DNA of 5,894 nucleotides from assembly GCA_003545625.1 (NCBI GenBank), contig DODH01000261.1, positions 1 through 5,894 on the forward strand, given 5' to 3'. This DNA comes from Nitrospina sp. (lineage in GTDB: Bacteria; Nitrospinota; Nitrospinia; Nitrospinales; VA-1). The notes below the pieces were generated by a model that saw only the letters and a list, made by a program, of their open reading frames with translations, made no database searches and was not told the DNA's origin. A program made the translations under genes and the position numbers. This document shows, piece by piece, positions 3,196 to 5,894 of the stretch (position 1 is the first letter of the stretch; the number at the start of each line of letters is the position of its first letter).

Positions 3196-5894
3196 TTGCA
3201 AGTTACCAGCGAAGGTTCTCCGCCGCCCCGAATCTGGATTTTCCTGTTTTTTTTCGTTTCCGGTGCGACCGGGTTGATCTATGAAGTGGTGTGGACCCGT
3301 TTGCTCACTTTGGTGATGGGAAACACCCACTATTCCATCGCCACCGTCCTGACCGCGTTCATGGGAGGACTTGCCTTAGGGAGTTATGCCGGGGGCAAGG
3401 TGATTGACAGGAGGTTTTTAAACCCCTTAACCGCCTACGCCTTCCTGGAGTTGGGAATCGGTTTATATTGCCTACTCATTCCCAGCCTGATTGATTTGGC
3501 TTTCCCCGTATTCAAGTGGATTTACCTCAATTGGGGAGATTCTTATACCCAGGCCAGTCTGGCTCGCTTCTTTATTTGTGTGGCGATTTTAATCGTTCCC
3601 GCCACTTTCATGGGTGCGACCTTGCCGGTGCTCAGCAAGTTTGTATCTCGGGATGAAGCCCATATCGCAAAAGATGTGGGAACTTTGTATTCCATTAATA
3701 CCTTTGGTGCGGTTTTTGGGGCCTGGTCTTCGGCGTTTGTGTTCATGCGCCTTTGGGGAGTCCAATCCACTATCTGGATGACGGCCCTGTTGAACCTTGC
3801 CATTGCCGCTGTTATTTTTCTGGTCTTCAGGCCTCCTTTAAAAGAAAAAGGTGTCGCTCACGATGAAGGTAAGAGCCCAACTCTGGATAAAAGAGAAAAA
3901 TTAATCCTCTTGAGCTTCGGGCTTTCGGGCATGGTTGCTCTGGTTTACCAGGTGGCCTGGAACCGTATTTTGTCTCTTTTGTTGGGTTCCTCCGTCTATG
4001 CCTTTAGCCTGATTCTGACGGTCTTCATATTGGGGCTGGCTTTGGGGACGGCCAGCTTTTCCCAGCTCTTATCCAGATTCGGTGACCTGATGAAGGTCTA
4101 TGGGTTCACTCAGATAACTATAGGAATATCTTCTCTTTTAGTCATCCCTTTGTTTGGCTCTATCCCTTTTGTCAATCGCTGGGTTTATGAAAATTGGGGA
4201 TTGCAATTTGAGTTCATCCAATTGACAAATTTCCTGATCATTTTTGCTCTGCTTTTTATCCCTACCTTTTTTATGGGAGCTCAGTTTCCCTTGGTCATTA
4301 AACTGATGGCTCGAAAACTGGAAAGCCTGGGTCGCCATGTGGGCCGAACCTATGCCTGCAACACCATCGGTGCCATTGTGGGATCATTTGTTGCGGGTTT
4401 TATCCTGATCCCTGAATTGGGATTGCAGACCACTCTCATAAGCGCGGTGTTTCTGAATGTTCTGCTGGGAACCGCGATAATCATGCTGGGAGCCCGACTC
4501 AACCTTGGCGTGAAAACCTACGTTCTACCGGTATTTTTGGTTTTTTGCGTATTGGCGGCAAAATCCATTGGGCCGTGGGATAAATCTGTGATTTCCAGCG
4601 GCTCCTTTATGCCTTACCGCATTGCGGATCTTAAAGCAGCTGAGTTGAAGAAAAATAAAATTCTTTTCTTCAAGGAAGGGATGCATACAACGGTGACCAC
4701 CGAACTTTCCGTGTCCGGGAATATTTTCCTGCGTGTGAACGGAAAGACCGATGCCTCTCTGGCTCTTGATATGCGGACGCAATTGCTTTCCGGTTATCTT
4801 CCCATGCTGTTTCATCCCGATCCTAAATCTGCCCTGGTGATCGGGCATGGTAGCGGAATTACCCTGGGGGCGGTGGAACAGTTTCCCGTTGATAAGATCA
4901 CGCTTGTCGAGATTTCCCCAACAGTCATTGAGGGTTCCCGGTTTTTTGATCCCTTTAATCACCATGCACTGGATGACAAGAGAATGACCCTGAAACTCGA
5001 AGATGGTCGCAATCATATAGTCCTGTCTGATGACAGCTATGATGTGATTATTTCGGAACCTTCCAACCCTTGGATTTCGGGGGTGGGGGCTTTATTTACC
5101 GTGAACTTTTTCGAATTGCTGAAGAAGCGGTTGAATCCGGGTGGGGTGGCCTGCATCTGGGTTCATACCAATATGTCGCCAGATAGTTTTAAATCCATTA
5201 TCCGATCCTTCAGTGAGGAGTTCGCCTTTGTGAGTATGTGGGAATCCATAGCGGGAGACGATTACCTGCTGATCGGGTCTGAAGAGGAATACGGCTTGTC
5301 CTATGAAAAAGCCCGCCAATATTTGTCAGACGAAACGGTCGGGCGCGATTTACGCCGCATCGGCATCAATAATGTCCCGGACCTTTTGAGCTTGATGATA
5401 ATGTCCCGAAAAAAACTGCTTGAGTTTAGTGTCTCGGCCCCCTTGCATACCGATGATAATTCCTTGCTCGAGTTCAACGCTCCAGAATATGTTTATAAAG
5501 ATGAGCGGGCGGTTTTGGTCAGGCAGTTGACACCCTTTATCAAACTGGAGCCTGAGTTTGTTCGCTTTTCGCAAACCGATGCCGACATCCGTGAAAAGGT
5601 GATGGCTAAGCTTTTAAAGTTGCAAAGGTCTGAAAGCCAAATTGAAGATATAAAGAAGAAGGCCGAAGTGGAGAGGCTTTTGGACCAGGCTATGGAGGCG
5701 TTTAATGTCGGCGACATCAGCCGGGCTCTGCATAGCTATAAGAAGATCCTGATATTGGACCCTGAACATGTGATGACCTATTACAACATGGGTAATATTT
5801 TTCTTGAACTCAAGTTGGTAGATCAGGCCGAGTCTGCTTATCGAAGTACTCTTGAGATCAACCCGTTTTATGTGTTTGGCTCCATTGGTTTAGC
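3196..5894 (+). CDS. Fused MFS-like/spermidine-synthase-like membrane protein with C-terminal TPRs, partial
   Basis: The frame is open to the right edge (899 codons visible, 3' end missing). TTG at 3196 is the likely start: AGAGA lies six bases upstream, and the first in-frame ATG (3316) falls inside the first membrane segment. Residues 13-455 are polytopic and made of two similar halves: SGATGLIYEVVWTR (22-35) matches SGMVALVYQVAWNR (244-257), with further matched motifs 221-222 residues apart. A spermidine-synthase-like domain follows (about 470-720): NGKTDAS (515-521), GHGSG (550-554), VEIS (571-574), DGR (603-605) and SEPSNPW (620-626). The SAM-type nucleotide pocket seems kept, but the catalytic Asp motif of aminopropyltransferases (D-S-T-D-P) reads E-P-S-N-P. 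TPR repeats start at about 825 (two visible, 825-892). The architecture fits the fused MFS/spermidine synthase family; the substrate is unknown and polyamine synthesis should not be assumed. Confidence 0.88.
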   Translation, partial: MQVTSEGSPPPRIWIFLFFFVSGATGLIYEVVWTRLLTLVMGNTHYSIATVLTAFMGGLALGSYAGGKVIDRRFLNPLTAYAFLELGIGLYCLLIPSLIDLAFPVFKWIYLNWGDSYTQASLARFFICVAILIVPATFMGATLPVLSKFVSRDEAHIAKDVGTLYSINTFGAVFGAWSSAFVFMRLWGVQSTIWMTALLNLAIAAVIFLVFRPPLKEKGVAHDEGKSPTLDKREKLILLSFGLSGMVALVYQVAWNRILSLLLGSSVYAFSLILTVFILGLALGTASFSQLLSRFGDLMKVYGFTQITIGISSLLVIPLFGSIPFVNRWVYENWGLQFEFIQLTNFLIIFALLFIPTFFMGAQFPLVIKLMARKLESLGRHVGRTYACNTIGAIVGSFVAGFILIPELGLQTTLISAVFLNVLLGTAIIMLGARLNLGVKTYVLPVFLVFCVLAAKSIGPWDKSVISSGSFMPYRIADLKAAELKKNKILFFKEGMHTTVTTELSVSGNIFLRVNGKTDASLALDMRTQLLSGYLPMLFHPDPKSALVIGHGSGITLGAVEQFPVDKITLVEISPTVIEGSRFFDPFNHHALDDKRMTLKLEDGRNHIVLSDDSYDVIISEPSNPWISGVGALFTVNFFELLKKRLNPGGVACIWVHTNMSPDSFKSIIRSFSEEFAFVSMWESIAGDDYLLIGSEEEYGLSYEKARQYLSDETVGRDLRRIGINNVPDLLSLMIMSRKKLLEFSVSAPLHTDDNSLLEFNAPEYVYKDERAVLVRQLTPFIKLEPEFVRFSQTDADIREKVMAKLLKLQRSESQIEDIKKKAEVERLLDQAMEAFNVGDISRALHSYKKILILDPEHVMTYYNMGNIFLELKLVDQAESAYRSTLEINPFYVFGSIGL

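Noticed and set aside
4525..5016. A 163-codon open frame on the minus strand inside the MFS/SpeE-like gene
   Set aside because: It lies fully opposite a domain with clear spermidine-synthase motifs, and its translation shows no family resemblance; it is a shadow frame.
1..5894. CRISPR array, tRNA or rRNA genes
   Set aside because: No regularly spaced direct repeats, cloverleaf-type sequence or rRNA-like conserved segments were seen.

Overview
The window looks like chromosomal DNA of a Gram-negative bacterium of intermediate GC content. It has short Shine-Dalgarno sites, sigma-70-type promoters, a Sec signal peptide and membrane-anchored proteins. The gene mix (inositol-monophosphatase-type histidinol phosphatase, DUF2203, membrane-anchored formylglycine-generating-enzyme-like protein, large membrane protein with a spermidine-synthase-like domain and TPRs) would suit lineages such as Nitrospinota or Desulfobacterota. 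That placement is an impression from protein style and cannot be proven here.

Layout. (1) 1-231, minus: the first 77 codons of an unrecognised secreted protein, cut by the left edge. It has a clear signal peptide, a good ribosome binding site and, about 170 nt upstream, a near-consensus promoter, so it should have a long structured 5' leader. (2) 232-884: a 653-bp gene-free stretch holding that promoter and leader, an AT-rich segment with nothing recognisable, a 169-bp MITE-like element with 19-bp terminal inverted repeats (612-780), and a probable -10 box for the next gene. (3) 885-1265, plus: a complete DUF2203 protein. (4) 1258-2043, minus: an inositol-monophosphatase-superfamily enzyme, best read as histidinol phosphatase HisN. 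It converges on the DUF2203 gene and the two 3' ends overlap by 8 bp. (5) 2044-2193: a short divergent intergenic region with a palindromic ATTATAAT that can serve as -10 box on both strands. (6) 2194-3087, plus: a protein with one N-terminal membrane helix and an FGE/SUMF1-type domain that lacks the copper-binding cysteine pair of true formylglycine-generating enzymes. (7) 3088-3195: a GC-rich spacer with two hairpins that share a GTTA loop. (8) 3196-5894, plus: a very large gene, open at the right edge, for a polytopic membrane protein built of two similar halves, then a spermidine-synthase-like methyltransferase-fold domain, then TPR repeats.

How the parts relate. The FGE-like and MFS/SpeE-like genes run in the same direction and may be co-transcribed, but the hairpin-rich spacer could also separate them. 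Both carry a recognisable enzyme fold whose canonical catalytic residues are changed, and both are placed at the membrane. This pair is the most interesting part of the window, although a joint function is only an inference. HisN belongs to histidine biosynthesis and shows no link to its neighbours beyond gene order.
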